Shown: in pieces, positions 9,309 through 18,178 of the stretch | How the letters are laid out: each line of letters opens with the position of its first letter | How positions within the stretch are numbered: position 1 is the stretch's first letter | Assembly: GCA_023410055.1 (NCBI GenBank) | Contig: JAEYQK010000003.1 | Location: 1-33,814, forward strand | Length of the DNA stretch: 33,814 nucleotides | Source: Acidobacteriota bacterium | GTDB taxonomy: Bacteria > Acidobacteriota > Terriglobia > Terriglobales > Acidobacteriaceae | Direction of reading: 5' to 3' | Made by a program: the position numbers and the translations under genes | Notes under the pieces: generated by a model | Databases searched by the model: none | Seen by the model: only the letters and a program-made list of their open reading frames with translations | What the model was told of the DNA's origin: nothing

Positions 9309-10943
9309 TTGATCGCCCGATTCTTAACCGCGCTACTTTTGTCTTCCGCTGTGTGGGCGCAAACCGCTCCCGCACCCGCGCAGGCGCCGATCAAGTTCGA
9401 GGATGCGACTGCCTCCTCCGGCATCAATTTCACGCACAGCTTCGGCTCGCGCAAACTTGGATCGCTGCTGGAGAGCACCGGCGCCGGCTGCATCTGGTTC
9501 GACTACAACAACGACGGCAAGATGGACCTTTACGTCGTCAATGGCCGCCCGCTCGACGACAGCATGCACCCGTATCCGCTGAAGCAGAAGCTGGCTGAGA
9601 CGCCGCAGAATCATCTGTACCGTAACGACGGCAACGGCAAGTTCACCGACGTGACCGCGCAAGCCGGACTGGCACCCGACGCCTACAGCTTCGCTGTAAG
9701 CGCAGCCGACTACGACAACGACGGCTATACCGACCTGATTGTCAGCGCGTACGGAAAGGCCATCCTCTACCACAACAACGGCAACGGGACATTCACAGAC
9801 GTAACGAAGAAGGCCGGCATCAACGTCGAGGGTTGGGCGCTGAGTTCCACCTGGCTTGACTACGACAAGGACGGTTGCGTCGATTTGTTCGTGGGACGAT
9901 ACGTCAAGTTCGATCCGAAGTATCGAAACTTCTACCCAGCGGACAACTACCCCGGCCCGCTCGACTACGAAGCCGACACGAACCGCCTTTATCACAACAA
10001 CTGCAACGGTACCTTCACCGACGTCACTGAGAAGTCTGGCTTCGCAGCTTACAAGGGACGCACGATGGGCGTTACGGCGGCCGACTTCGATGGCGACGGC
10101 TGGTCCGATATCTACGTTGCAAACGACAAGACCGAGAACTTCCTGTTCCACAACAAGCATGACGGCACGTTCGAGGAAATTGCTGGTCCGGCCGAAGTAG
10201 CTTACGGCCAGAATGGTGAGATGACCTCGGCGATGGGGCCGGTCTTCGCCGATGTCGATGGGGACGGGAAACTGGATCTTTGGGTGAGCGACTCGAAGTA
10301 CAACCGCCTGATGCGCAACACGGGCAAGCTGTTATTCGACGATATTGGCCCAAGTGCCGGCATCGCCCAGGCAAGCGCTCAATACGTGAGTTGGGGATCG
10401 GGCGTATACGACTTCGACAATGACGGCTGGTCCGACATCCTGATATTCCACGGTGGACTGATTCACTTGGTTCCTCAGGAGCACTCGGTGTTCCGCGGCT
10501 CAGGGGGCGGAAAGTTTGTTGACGTTTCGCATGATGCCGGAGCGGTGATGGACGTCAAAACCGTTGCACGTGGCGCCTGCTTCGGCGATTACGACAATGA
10601 CGGCAAGATGGACGCCTTCCTCGTCAATCTCGGTGCGCAGGGCACTCTAGTCCATAACGTTTCTCCGGCCACGGGTCACTGGATTTCCGTCCTGCTCAAA
10701 GGGACGAAGAGTAATCGCGATGGCATCGGCGCTCGCCTTGAGGTCACGACGGGCAAGCGCGCGCAAGTTGCCGAGCGTGTTGCCGGATCGGGATATATGT
10801 CGCAGAACGATCCCAGGGTCCACTTCGGCCTGGGCTCGGCGACAAAGATCGACAAGTTGACAGTCAAGTGGCCAAGCGGAAAAGTGCAGGTTCTGGAGAA
10901 CGTAGCAGTTGATCGGATTCTCAGCGTCGAGGAGCCCAAGTGA
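9309..10943 (+). CDS. Secreted FG-GAP/VCBS - ASPIC/UnbV protein (CRTAC1-like)
   Basis: 544 residues with a signal peptide (LTALLLSSAVWAQT, cleavage near residue 19). Seven calcium-type FG-GAP motifs are visible (DYNNDGKMD, DYDNDGYTD, DYDKDGCVD, DFDGDGWSD, DVDGDGKLD, DFDNDGWSD, DYDNDGKMD), enough for one seven-bladed propeller, followed by an ASPIC/UnbV domain at about 456-535 (GTKSNRDGIGARLEV, GSGYMSQNDPRVHFGLG). The TTG start at 9309 follows a G-rich ribosome site at about 9296-9304 and the previous stop by one base; its own stop overlaps the next start (GTGA). Unlike the protein at 2078 it has no TPR part and no long C-terminal extension. The partner or ligand is unknown; translational coupling with two heme proteins suggests assembly in the same extracytoplasmic complex. 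Confidence 0.92.
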   Translation: MIARFLTALLLSSAVWAQTAPAPAQAPIKFEDATASSGINFTHSFGSRKLGSLLESTGAGCIWFDYNNDGKMDLYVVNGRPLDDSMHPYPLKQKLAETPQNHLYRNDGNGKFTDVTAQAGLAPDAYSFAVSAADYDNDGYTDLIVSAYGKAILYHNNGNGTFTDVTKKAGINVEGWALSSTWLDYDKDGCVDLFVGRYVKFDPKYRNFYPADNYPGPLDYEADTNRLYHNNCNGTFTDVTEKSGFAAYKGRTMGVTAADFDGDGWSDIYVANDKTENFLFHNKHDGTFEEIAGPAEVAYGQNGEMTSAMGPVFADVDGDGKLDLWVSDSKYNRLMRNTGKLLFDDIGPSAGIAQASAQYVSWGSGVYDFDNDGWSDILIFHGGLIHLVPQEHSVFRGSGGGKFVDVSHDAGAVMDVKTVARGACFGDYDNDGKMDAFLVNLGAQGTLVHNVSPATGHWISVLLKGTKSNRDGIGARLEVTTGKRAQVAERVAGSGYMSQNDPRVHFGLGSATKIDKLTVKWPSGKVQVLENVAVDRILSVEEPK

Positions 10944-12778
10944 AGACCAAAATCATAATCGCGGCACTCGTACTGGCGCTGATCCCCGTTCTGATCGCCA
11001 GCAGCTCGGCGCCAAGCGACAGGTACTTGTCTCCCGGCGATCTGATTACTTCACCCGACGGACGCTGGTTGTATGTAGTGTGCGAACGCAGCGATGAATT
11101 GCGTGTCGTGGATACGCGCACTGGTGACGTGACGAAGACGATTGCAGTCGGCCACGTGCCGCGCGGAGTATCGCTGTCGCCGGACGGCAAGCAGATATAT
11201 GTTGCGAACTCCTGGACGGACAAGATCTCCGTGATCGACGCCGAAAAGCTCGAAGTCGTTCGCGAGATTCATGCCGGGTTCGAACCGTCTGCCGTTGTCG
11301 CCGATGCGAGTGGAAAGACACTCTACACGGCGAACCGGGTCGGCAACGATGTTTCCGTGATCGACTTACAGACCGGCCAGGAAAAGAAGCGCCTACTGGC
11401 TGGACGCGGTTCGAGCAATCTGGCGTTCGCCAATGATCGCGTTTACGTTACGCACGTCTTTCCCAACGTTGGCGAATTCCGGAAGCCGCCAAAGTCGGAG
11501 ATCACCGTCATTGACACGCAGCAGCAAATGGTTTCCGAGCGCATGCAGCTGGAAAATGTCGCAGGTATCTTTCATATCGCGTTCTCGCGCGACGGCAAGC
11601 TCGGGGTGGCCGCGCAACTACGTCCGAAGAATCTGATTCCGCTGGCGCACGTGGAGCACGGCTGGGGTTTCACGGACTCGCTGACCGTTTTCGGCGAGGA
11701 TTTCGGCGGACCGATCCAGGTTCCGCTGGATGAACTCGAACGCTACGACTCCATGCCTTTCGGAGTCGCGATTACTCCGGACAAGGCGAAGATTTTCGTC
11801 TCAGCCGCAGGCTCGGACAATGTTACGGTCATTGACGTTGCGAAGTTGAAGCAGTTCGCGCACTCGCAGCGGCAAGCCTTCGAGAACGACCTATCTGCGT
11901 CGGCGAATTACGTTACCGCGCGCATCGCGACCGGCCGGAATCCCAGGGGCATGACGATCTCGCCCGATGGGAAACACGTCTACGTTGCGAATCGTATGGA
12001 CGACACTGTCAGCGTGATTGATGTCGCGACGAACACGGTCGTCTCCACGATCAACCTTGGAGGCCCCGGCACTGTGACTCCGATGCGCCGTGGCGAACAG
12101 ATATTCAACAGCGCACGTTATGCGTTTCAGGGACAATTCGGCTGCGCAAATTGCCATATTGATGGATCGTTCGACGGCCTTGAATGGGACCTTGAGCCGG
12201 ACGGCTTCGGCAAGGACATTGTCGACAACAAAATGCTCGAAGATCTTTCCGGCACCGAGCCGTTTAAGTGGAACGGCGGAAATCCGAATATGCCGACTGA
12301 GTGCGGTCCGCGCACGGAGAAGTTCTTCTATCGTTCGCAGAGCTACGATGCCCGCGAACTTGCGGACTTAGTGACATTCGTCCAGGCACAACCGCTGCGG
12401 CCCAATCGTTATCGCCAACTGAACGGGGAACTTACCCCGGCACAGGAGCGCGGCAAGGTCATCTACGAGCGTACGGTCGACAAGACAGGTGCGCCGATTG
12501 CCGAAAGCAATCAGTGCGCTTTCTGCCACAGTGGCCCCAAGTACACGAACCAGCAGTTGATGGATGTCGGCAGTGGCAAGCCGACTGATCGCTCACCGCT
12601 GATTGACGTGCCGCAACTGACGAATGTTCATATGACAGCGCCCTACTTGCATGACGGCTCAGCGCGGTCACTGGAAGAAATCTGGACCGTATTCAATCCA
12701 CATGACACGCATGGCCGTACCAATGATTTGACGAAGGATGAGCTCAACGACCTCATCGAGTATCTGAGGACACTATGA
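10940..12778 (+). CDS. YVTN/YncE beta-propeller fused to di-heme MauG/cytochrome c peroxidase-like domain
   Basis: 612 residues. Signal peptide (IIIAALVLALIPVLIASSSA). Residues about 25-390 form a YVTN propeller with repeats such as GKQIYVANSWTDKISVID, GKTLYTANRVGNDVSVID and GKHVYVANRMDDTVSVID. The C-terminal part carries two CxxCH heme sites: CANCH (Cys402, Cys405, His406; bases 12143-12157) and CAFCH (Cys526, Cys529, His530; bases 12515-12529), plus VPQLTNVHMTAPYLHDGSARSLEE, here quoted in part as APYLHDGSA, typical of the MauG/peroxidase family. It probably oxidises a substrate or passes electrons in the periplasm. The GTG start overlaps the previous stop, with GGAG at 10931-10934; its end overlaps the next gene (ATGA). 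Propeller and peroxidase in one chain recalls PQQ/alcohol-dehydrogenase-associated YVTN proteins, an analogy only. Confidence 0.9.
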   Translation: MKTKIIIAALVLALIPVLIASSSAPSDRYLSPGDLITSPDGRWLYVVCERSDELRVVDTRTGDVTKTIAVGHVPRGVSLSPDGKQIYVANSWTDKISVIDAEKLEVVREIHAGFEPSAVVADASGKTLYTANRVGNDVSVIDLQTGQEKKRLLAGRGSSNLAFANDRVYVTHVFPNVGEFRKPPKSEITVIDTQQQMVSERMQLENVAGIFHIAFSRDGKLGVAAQLRPKNLIPLAHVEHGWGFTDSLTVFGEDFGGPIQVPLDELERYDSMPFGVAITPDKAKIFVSAAGSDNVTVIDVAKLKQFAHSQRQAFENDLSASANYVTARIATGRNPRGMTISPDGKHVYVANRMDDTVSVIDVATNTVVSTINLGGPGTVTPMRRGEQIFNSARYAFQGQFGCANCHIDGSFDGLEWDLEPDGFGKDIVDNKMLEDLSGTEPFKWNGGNPNMPTECGPRTEKFFYRSQSYDARELADLVTFVQAQPLRPNRYRQLNGELTPAQERGKVIYERTVDKTGAPIAESNQCAFCHSGPKYTNQQLMDVGSGKPTDRSPLIDVPQLTNVHMTAPYLHDGSARSLEEIWTVFNPHDTHGRTNDLTKDELNDLIEYLRTL

Positions 12779-13845
12779 GAATGCGCTTCTGGCTAGTTTG
12801 TGTATTGGTGCTCATATCCGTGGCCGCAGTTGCCGCACCGCCCGATATGCCGCGCTACAAGTGGGAGAACTTCACAACTGCAAACGGTCTCCCCGACGAC
12901 CATATCTTCTGTGTTCTTGTTGACGGCAAACGCATATGGGCCGGCACTGAGAACGGCGTCGCCGTGCTGGAAGGTGGCAAGTGGCGCACGATCGGCACGA
13001 AGGAAGGTCTGGCTCATCGCGCAGTCCTCTCGCTCGCGCTCGACAAGAATACCGGTGAAGTGTGGGCGGGCACTATGGGCGGAGTCAGCCGCATTTCCGC
13101 CGGTCGTGTTGACAGCTACACACAATTGAACTCCGGCTTGGCCAATGACGTTGTCTACAACGTGGGTGTGAACGGTGATTTCGTTTGGTTCGCTACGGCC
13201 GCGGGTGCGAGCCGTCTCAACACCCGGACGAACCAGTGGAGCATCTTCAACGAACGCAACACGCCAATGTACGAAATCTGGACGTACAGCGTCAGCCCCG
13301 GCAAAGAGAAGGTCTACTACGCCGTATGGGGCGGAGGCATGCTCGAATACGACGTTAAGACCGAGAAGTGGAAAGACTACAACGATCCCGACGGTGAAAC
13401 CGAACTCGTACTTCACAAAGACGAGGGCCTGATCCACGAGATTACGACTTCGATCAGCTGGATGGAGAAGGATAAGGTCGTCTGGGTTGCTTCGTATTTT
13501 GGAGCCAGCCGTTACGACGGCCGAAACTGGCACAACTTTCTGACGAAAGATAGTGGCCTGCCCAGCAATTTCATGAACTTGATCAAGGGCGTGGACGGCA
13601 ACCGCGCTTGGTTCTGCACCGACAAGGGACTGGCTTATTACGACGGGACCAACTGGGTGGTTTATCGTCCCTCGATGGAAAATGGGAAGCCAGAGATGAT
13701 CGTGCGCGACAGCAGCGGTCAGACAACGTCTGTTCCGGTCGAGACTGCGCCCGCGCACAACTATATGTTAGGAATCGATTTTCAAGGCGACGATGTTTGG
13801 GTAGCAACAGCCAGGGGTCTGAGCCACGGAATTAGGCAGCAATAA
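12775..13845 (+). CDS. Secreted two-component-regulator-type propeller protein (stand-alone)
   Basis: 356 residues with signal peptide (FWLVCVLVLISVAAVAA). The mature protein consists of Reg_prop-like blades: FTTANGLPDDHIFCV, IWAGTENGVAVLEGGKW, VWAGTMGGVSRISAG, LNSGLANDVVYNV, VWFATAAGASRLN, VWVASYFGASRYDG, DSGLPSNFMNLI, AWFCTDKGLAYYDG, VWVATARGLSHG. In hybrid two-component systems such blades form the periplasmic sensor of a kinase; here no membrane helix or kinase follows, so it is a free propeller, perhaps a ligand-binding subunit for the neighbouring heme proteins. ATGA overlap with the upstream gene indicates coupled translation. The RidA-like gene follows after 15 bases. Confidence 0.87.
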   Translation: MRMRFWLVCVLVLISVAAVAAPPDMPRYKWENFTTANGLPDDHIFCVLVDGKRIWAGTENGVAVLEGGKWRTIGTKEGLAHRAVLSLALDKNTGEVWAGTMGGVSRISAGRVDSYTQLNSGLANDVVYNVGVNGDFVWFATAAGASRLNTRTNQWSIFNERNTPMYEIWTYSVSPGKEKVYYAVWGGGMLEYDVKTEKWKDYNDPDGETELVLHKDEGLIHEITTSISWMEKDKVVWVASYFGASRYDGRNWHNFLTKDSGLPSNFMNLIKGVDGNRAWFCTDKGLAYYDGTNWVVYRPSMENGKPEMIVRDSSGQTTSVPVETAPAHNYMLGIDFQGDDVWVATARGLSHGIRQQ

Positions 13846-13860
13846 TTAAGGAGCTCTAGT

Positions 13861-14346
13861 ATGGATGTCCTCGAAGTCTTAACCGAAGTCAACAAGGCAC
13901 CGATTCAGAAACGGGCCATCACGAACCTTGAAGTTCTGAACGAAGCGTACGACTACTCAAAACCGAGCTCCTTTGTAAGAGGCATGAGGCTTGACATCGG
14001 CAACGTTGTCATTCTGCTCATCTCGGGTACTGCGAGCATCGACGAAAACGGCGTGAGCGTCCATATCGGCGACTTCCGCGCGCAGTGCAGGCGTACGTTC
14101 TACAACATTACAAAACTGCTCGAGTCCGAGGGAGCTACGTGGAAAGATATCGTGCGCACAACGTGTTATATGCGCGATATCGACCGCGATTATGCCGAGT
14201 TCAATGAAGAACGCACGGCGTTCTACAAGCAACAGGGACTGGACCCGGTTCCGGCGTCGACGGGGATACAGGCGAAGCTTTGCCGCCCCGAGTTGCTGAT
14301 CGAAATTGAAGCCATCGCGATGTTCAAAAAAGTATCTCAGGAGTAG
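13861..14346 (+). CDS. RidA/YjgF-fold protein with chorismatase-like motifs
   Basis: 161 residues, no signal peptide, hence cytoplasmic. RidA/YjgF fold features: VVILLISGTASIDENG, GDFRAQCRRTFYNITKLLES, DIVRTTCYMRD, AEFNEERTAFYK and the end LLIEIEAIAMF. The Arg that binds the substrate carboxylate in true RidA (in the PAR[ST] motif) is replaced: the sequence reads PASTG, so imine deaminase activity is doubtful. The SGTASI and CRPELLIEIEA segments instead remind me of the C-terminal half of FkbO/Hyg5/XanB2 chorismatases, which use a YjgF-like fold; those are about twice as long. Co-transcription with DAHP synthase fits an aromatic substrate but proves nothing. The start has AAGGAG at 13848-13853, seven bases upstream. 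The next gene starts six bases after its stop. Confidence 0.85.
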   Translation: MDVLEVLTEVNKAPIQKRAITNLEVLNEAYDYSKPSSFVRGMRLDIGNVVILLISGTASIDENGVSVHIGDFRAQCRRTFYNITKLLESEGATWKDIVRTTCYMRDIDRDYAEFNEERTAFYKQQGLDPVPASTGIQAKLCRPELLIEIEAIAMFKKVSQE

Positions 14347-14351
14347 GCGCT

Positions 14352-16199
14352 ATGCGTTACAAGCTCGTAGCTGTGTTGCCGCTGTTTCTCGCTCTCGCGA
14401 GTTGGGGCCAGACGTCGAACGGATGTTCTTGCGGGGCGAATCCTCCTGGGCCGCCACGTCAGCGGACAATGGCGCCGTACGCGCAAGAGCCGGAAGACAT
14501 GCGGCCGTGGGCAAAATTCGGCACGCCGTATTACGAGCACTACACCAATCTGGTGGAGTATAACGGTGACGCGCGCGAAGTCCGCGATGGCGATATCAAG
14601 GACTTGACCGAGGTTCGAATCGGCTTCATCGGGCCGCTTTACGATCATCCTGATCAGGTCTTTGGCCATCGTATGTTGAACGGCGCGCAGTTTGCCATCG
14701 ACGAGGCTAACGCAAAGGGCGGGTACGGTGGTAAGCCTTTCAAGCTCACCCTGCATAACGACTCCGCTATCTGGGGTGCTTCCAGCAACGAAGTTGTGAA
14801 AATGGTCTATGACGACAAGGTCTGGGCCATGTTCGGCTCCATCAGCGGCGACACGACTCATATTGCGCTTCGGGTTACGCTGAAGGCCGAGACACCTCTC
14901 GTCAACAGCGCCGCCACCGATCCGACCATTCCCGAGACGATCATCCCTTGGTACATGACCAACCTCCAGGACGATCGCGTGCAAGGCTACACGCTTGCTC
15001 GACACATCTACACTGAACTCGGCTTGAAGCGCATCGCCCTGCTGCGCGTGAACGAGCGCTATGGCCGCTTCGGAGTTGGCAAATTCCGCGACGCTTCACG
15101 ACGCTTGGGCCATCCGGTCGTCATCGAGCAGAAGTTCATGCCTCCGGACAAAGACTTCCGGCGTCAGCTGCGGGTGATCGCCGACTCGCGAGTCGATGGA
15201 ATTGTGCTCTGGACAGATCAGGCGCAGACTGCGGAAATCCTGAAAGAGATGAAAGAACTCGGGATGAAGCAGCGCGTCTTTGGTAGCCATCGAACGATCG
15301 GGGACGAACTGCTTCAGAAAGCTGGACCGCTTGCGGAAGGCTTTGAGGCCGTTTTTCCGTACGACGCGAATCGCGACGATCAGCGCTGGAAGGAGTTCAA
15401 CACGAACTTCGAGGCGAAATACCACGAAAAGGCCGATCAGTTTGCCGCGCTCGCTTACGATCAGATGAAGATTCTGCTCGACGCTATCTGTCGGGCGGGT
15501 CTGAACCGTGGCCGCATTCGCGACACTCTGTACGGCATGGAATCCTATGATGGCGTGACCGGGCACATGGTATTCGATCCGAACGCGAAGAACGTAAGCC
15601 CGATGTTTCTCGCGAGTGTAAAGGACGGGAAGATCGAGTATCGTCGCTACCCCATGGATAAGCCATATGCGAAGGTCGGCGAAGAGGGGGTTGCATACGC
15701 CGGCCCTGTGTTGGCGGACAACAACAGCAACGATCTGCGGATTGCGGTGTTTGGTCCCAAGGCTGACGCCGTAGTGCAATCGCAAGACCTAAGGCAGACT
15801 CTCGAAAAGTTTTCTGCCGCGGGTCTTCATGTGTCGCTCGTTGCTGTACCGTCTGACGTTTCCTGGGGTAAGGCTTCGACCGGTTTAGTGCAGTCGATCT
15901 ACGATTCGCATGTACTCGGGATCATTGCCCTCGACCGCAACTCAAGTCACTTGGCTGAACAGTTAGGGACAAAGGCTTTCGTTCCTGTCGTGGCTATATC
16001 CTCTGACCGTTCGCTGACGTCCATCAACGTGCCATGGATCTTCAGACTGCCCGAGAAGACGCCTGTCGCGCAGGCGCTTCAGGTGCTTGGTGAAGCCATC
16101 GAGAAGTCAGGTCCGAACAGGGAAAAGATTCGCGCGGAACTCGCATCGGGAACATCTCTCGCCGGTGCGCGCTTCGATTCCACTGGCGAACTACGTTAA
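14352..16199 (+). CDS. ABC-type substrate-binding protein, branched-chain amino acid (Peripla_BP_6) family, extended
   Basis: 615 residues with signal peptide (YKLVAVLPLFLALASWGQT). After a linker with a CSCG motif and Pro-rich stretch comes a complete type I periplasmic-binding fold, about residues 70-430 (VRIGFIGPLYDHPDQVFGHR, AQFAIDEANAKGGYGGKPF, VWAMFGSISGDTTH, RIALLRVNERYGRFG). Family members usually end at about 400 residues; here about 180 more follow, resembling a second half-domain (IPWIFRLP-like: VPWIFRLPEKTPVAQA). No permease or ATPase gene is in the operon, so it may be a sensor or carrier rather than part of a transporter. By analogy, PQQ-dependent alcohol dehydrogenase loci contain such binding proteins next to YVTN propellers. 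AGGAG at 14339-14343 supports the start. It is the last gene of the operon; a strong terminator follows. Confidence 0.88.
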   Translation: MRYKLVAVLPLFLALASWGQTSNGCSCGANPPGPPRQRTMAPYAQEPEDMRPWAKFGTPYYEHYTNLVEYNGDAREVRDGDIKDLTEVRIGFIGPLYDHPDQVFGHRMLNGAQFAIDEANAKGGYGGKPFKLTLHNDSAIWGASSNEVVKMVYDDKVWAMFGSISGDTTHIALRVTLKAETPLVNSAATDPTIPETIIPWYMTNLQDDRVQGYTLARHIYTELGLKRIALLRVNERYGRFGVGKFRDASRRLGHPVVIEQKFMPPDKDFRRQLRVIADSRVDGIVLWTDQAQTAEILKEMKELGMKQRVFGSHRTIGDELLQKAGPLAEGFEAVFPYDANRDDQRWKEFNTNFEAKYHEKADQFAALAYDQMKILLDAICRAGLNRGRIRDTLYGMESYDGVTGHMVFDPNAKNVSPMFLASVKDGKIEYRRYPMDKPYAKVGEEGVAYAGPVLADNNSNDLRIAVFGPKADAVVQSQDLRQTLEKFSAAGLHVSLVAVPSDVSWGKASTGLVQSIYDSHVLGIIALDRNSSHLAEQLGTKAFVPVVAISSDRSLTSINVPWIFRLPEKTPVAQALQVLGEAIEKSGPNREKIRAELASGTSLAGARFDSTGELR

Positions 16200-16223
16200 T
16201 GTCAGGGTACCTCTCCGACTATC

Positions 16224-16252
16224 ACGGCGGGCAACTGGCCCGCCGTTTTTTT
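16224..16252 (+). terminator. Strong rho-independent terminator closing the seven-gene operon
   Basis: Perfect 9-bp stem ACGGCGGGC (16224-16232) / GCCCGCCGT (16238-16246), loop AACTG, then seven T (16246-16252). It lies 25 bases after the stop of the substrate-binding protein gene and marks the end of the unit that starts at 7060. Confidence 0.93.
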
Positions 16253-16305
16253 ATCCTTTTCGAGACCATTCTCTTCTCAAGGTAAAACTCGTATTGCAGC
16301 ATTCG

Positions 16306-16334
16306 TTGCTGGCATGGCAATCTACGACAATACT
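16306..16334 (+). promoter_or_regulatory. Candidate sigma-70-like promoter for the FG-GAP/ASPIC gene
   Basis: TTGCTG (16306-16311) and AATACT (16329-16334) are separated by 17 bases, between a terminator and the start at 16382. The -10 box matches only four of six consensus positions, so this is weak. Confidence 0.25.
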
Positions 16335-16381
16335 GGTGTGATAAGCATTGTTCTTGCTCCGCACGCCGGTTGTCGACCCAT

Positions 16382-18178
16382 ATGCCCAACCCAACAAGAG
16401 CCCTAAGATTGCGCCCCGTTCTTTTCGCGCTCGTCGCGCTTACAATCATGATTTCCTCGTCACGGGGTCTCGCGCAAGGAATGGCGACTGGTGCTCCGCC
16501 CCGGCCTGGCGCAAAGGTCATCAAGTGTCAGGGACGCACGGTTCCTCAGCTCGAAGACGTCACAACGAAGGCTGGCATCACCTTCCGTCATATTCTTGCT
16601 CCCGAGGCCAAGTACATTCCCGAGTCGATGAGCGCCGGAGTCCTTCTGCTTGACTACGATCGCGACGGCTGGCTCGATATCTACTTCACGAACGCTCCAA
16701 CGCTGGCCATGGCGCTTAAGCGTGAGAAGGCACGAGCAGCTCTGTACCATAACAATCATGACGGCACGTTCACCGACGTGACTGCTAAAGCGGGGCTCGA
16801 GTATCCCGGCTGGATCAACGGTGGCGCGGTCGCCGACTACAACAATGACGGCTGGCCCGACATCTACCTGACTGCGCTGCACGGAAACGTACTGTATCGC
16901 AACAATGGGGACGGCACCTTCACCGACGTCACGAAGAAAGCAGGTGTCGCAGACGGACGCTGGTCTATGGGTGCGGCCTTCGCCGACTACGATGGCGACG
17001 GCTTTGTCGACCTGATGGTCAGCAACTACGTCGAGTTCGATATGCACAATCCGCCCGTATTCGGCAGTTCCGGTACCTGCCGGTTCATGGGACTCGACGT
17101 TCAGTGCGGACCGCGTGGCCTTCAAGGCGAAGGCGATGCGCTTTTTCACAACAACGGTGACGGTACTTTCACCGATGTCTCGAAAAGCGCTGGTGTCGAC
17201 GATCCCATGAACTTCTACGGCCTGACCGTTGCCTGGGTCGACTTCAATAACACCGGCCGCCCTGATATCTACGTAGCCAACGATTCCACACCGAATTACC
17301 TCTATCGCAACGACGGCAACGGCAAGTTCACCGACATTGCCATGGAGTCGGGTACAGCACTGAGTGACGACGGCAACGAACAGGCTTCCATGGGCGTAGC
17401 CATCGGAGACTATCTTCACAACGGACTTCAGTCGATCTTCGTGACCGATTTCTCCAGCGACTACGCAGCCCTTTACAAGAACGAAGGAAATCACACATTC
17501 GAAGACGTTTCCTACCGGGCCGGAGTCGCCCTGCCGTCGTTCCCCTGGGTGAAGTGGGGCACCACGTTCTTCGACATAGATAATGACGGCTGGCTCGACC
17601 TGATCATTGCCACCGGCCACGTTTACCCCCAGGTCGACTCTCTCACTGCTGGCCCGGGCTTTCGCGAGCCGAAGATGCTTCACCTGAATCAGGCCGACGG
17701 CACGTTCTGCGATGCCAGCGATCAGGCGGGACCTGCGCTACCGGAGCGTCGTGTGGCCCGCGGTGTCGTCGCCGGCGACCTCTTCAACAGCGGCAACATG
17801 GATATTGTCATCGGCAACATGGATGGCTCGCCGACCGTCCTTCGCAATGCCGGCTACCCCGGACGCCACTGGGTCAGCTTCGAACTGGCAGGCACGAAAA
17901 GCAATCGTCTGGCGATAGGGGCAAGAGTGAAGCTGGTCGCGGGCGGCATGACTCAGACCGCCGAAGTCCGTAGTGGCGAAAGTTATCTCTCCCAGAATGA
18001 TCTGCGCGTACACTTCGGCATCGCAGGCGCGACTAAGATCGACAGCGTGGAGATTCGCTGGCCGTCAGGTGCCGTAGACACCATGAAAGATCTTGCGCCC
18101 GACAAGTTCTACGCCGTACTTGAGGGAAAGGGCATCGTTCCTGCCGATCAAATCCGGCCTGCCAAACGCAGGAAATAG
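16382..18178 (+). CDS. Secreted FG-GAP/VCBS - ASPIC/UnbV protein (CRTAC1-like)
   Basis: 598 residues; signal peptide with core VLFALVALTIMISSSRGLAQ. Seven FG-GAP-type motifs (DYDRDGWLD, DYNNDGWPD, DYDGDGFVD, DFNNTGRPD, DYLHNGLQS, DIDNDGWLD, DLFNSGNMD), the later ones with degenerate calcium ligands, and an ASPIC/UnbV domain around 490-575 (GTKSNRLAIGARVKLV, GESYLSQNDLRVHFGI, VEIRWPSG). It has the Cys-containing insertion CRFMGLDVQCGPRGL typical of CRTAC1-type proteins. ATG at 16382 was preferred; an in-frame TTG at 16370 is possible, and neither has a good ribosome site, so the start is uncertain. It stands alone after the operon terminator, just before the LacI-type regulator. Paralogous to the genes at 2078 and 9309 but not part of the operon. 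Confidence 0.9.
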   Translation: MPNPTRALRLRPVLFALVALTIMISSSRGLAQGMATGAPPRPGAKVIKCQGRTVPQLEDVTTKAGITFRHILAPEAKYIPESMSAGVLLLDYDRDGWLDIYFTNAPTLAMALKREKARAALYHNNHDGTFTDVTAKAGLEYPGWINGGAVADYNNDGWPDIYLTALHGNVLYRNNGDGTFTDVTKKAGVADGRWSMGAAFADYDGDGFVDLMVSNYVEFDMHNPPVFGSSGTCRFMGLDVQCGPRGLQGEGDALFHNNGDGTFTDVSKSAGVDDPMNFYGLTVAWVDFNNTGRPDIYVANDSTPNYLYRNDGNGKFTDIAMESGTALSDDGNEQASMGVAIGDYLHNGLQSIFVTDFSSDYAALYKNEGNHTFEDVSYRAGVALPSFPWVKWGTTFFDIDNDGWLDLIIATGHVYPQVDSLTAGPGFREPKMLHLNQADGTFCDASDQAGPALPERRVARGVVAGDLFNSGNMDIVIGNMDGSPTVLRNAGYPGRHWVSFELAGTKSNRLAIGARVKLVAGGMTQTAEVRSGESYLSQNDLRVHFGIAGATKIDSVEIRWPSGAVDTMKDLAPDKFYAVLEGKGIVPADQIRPAKRRK

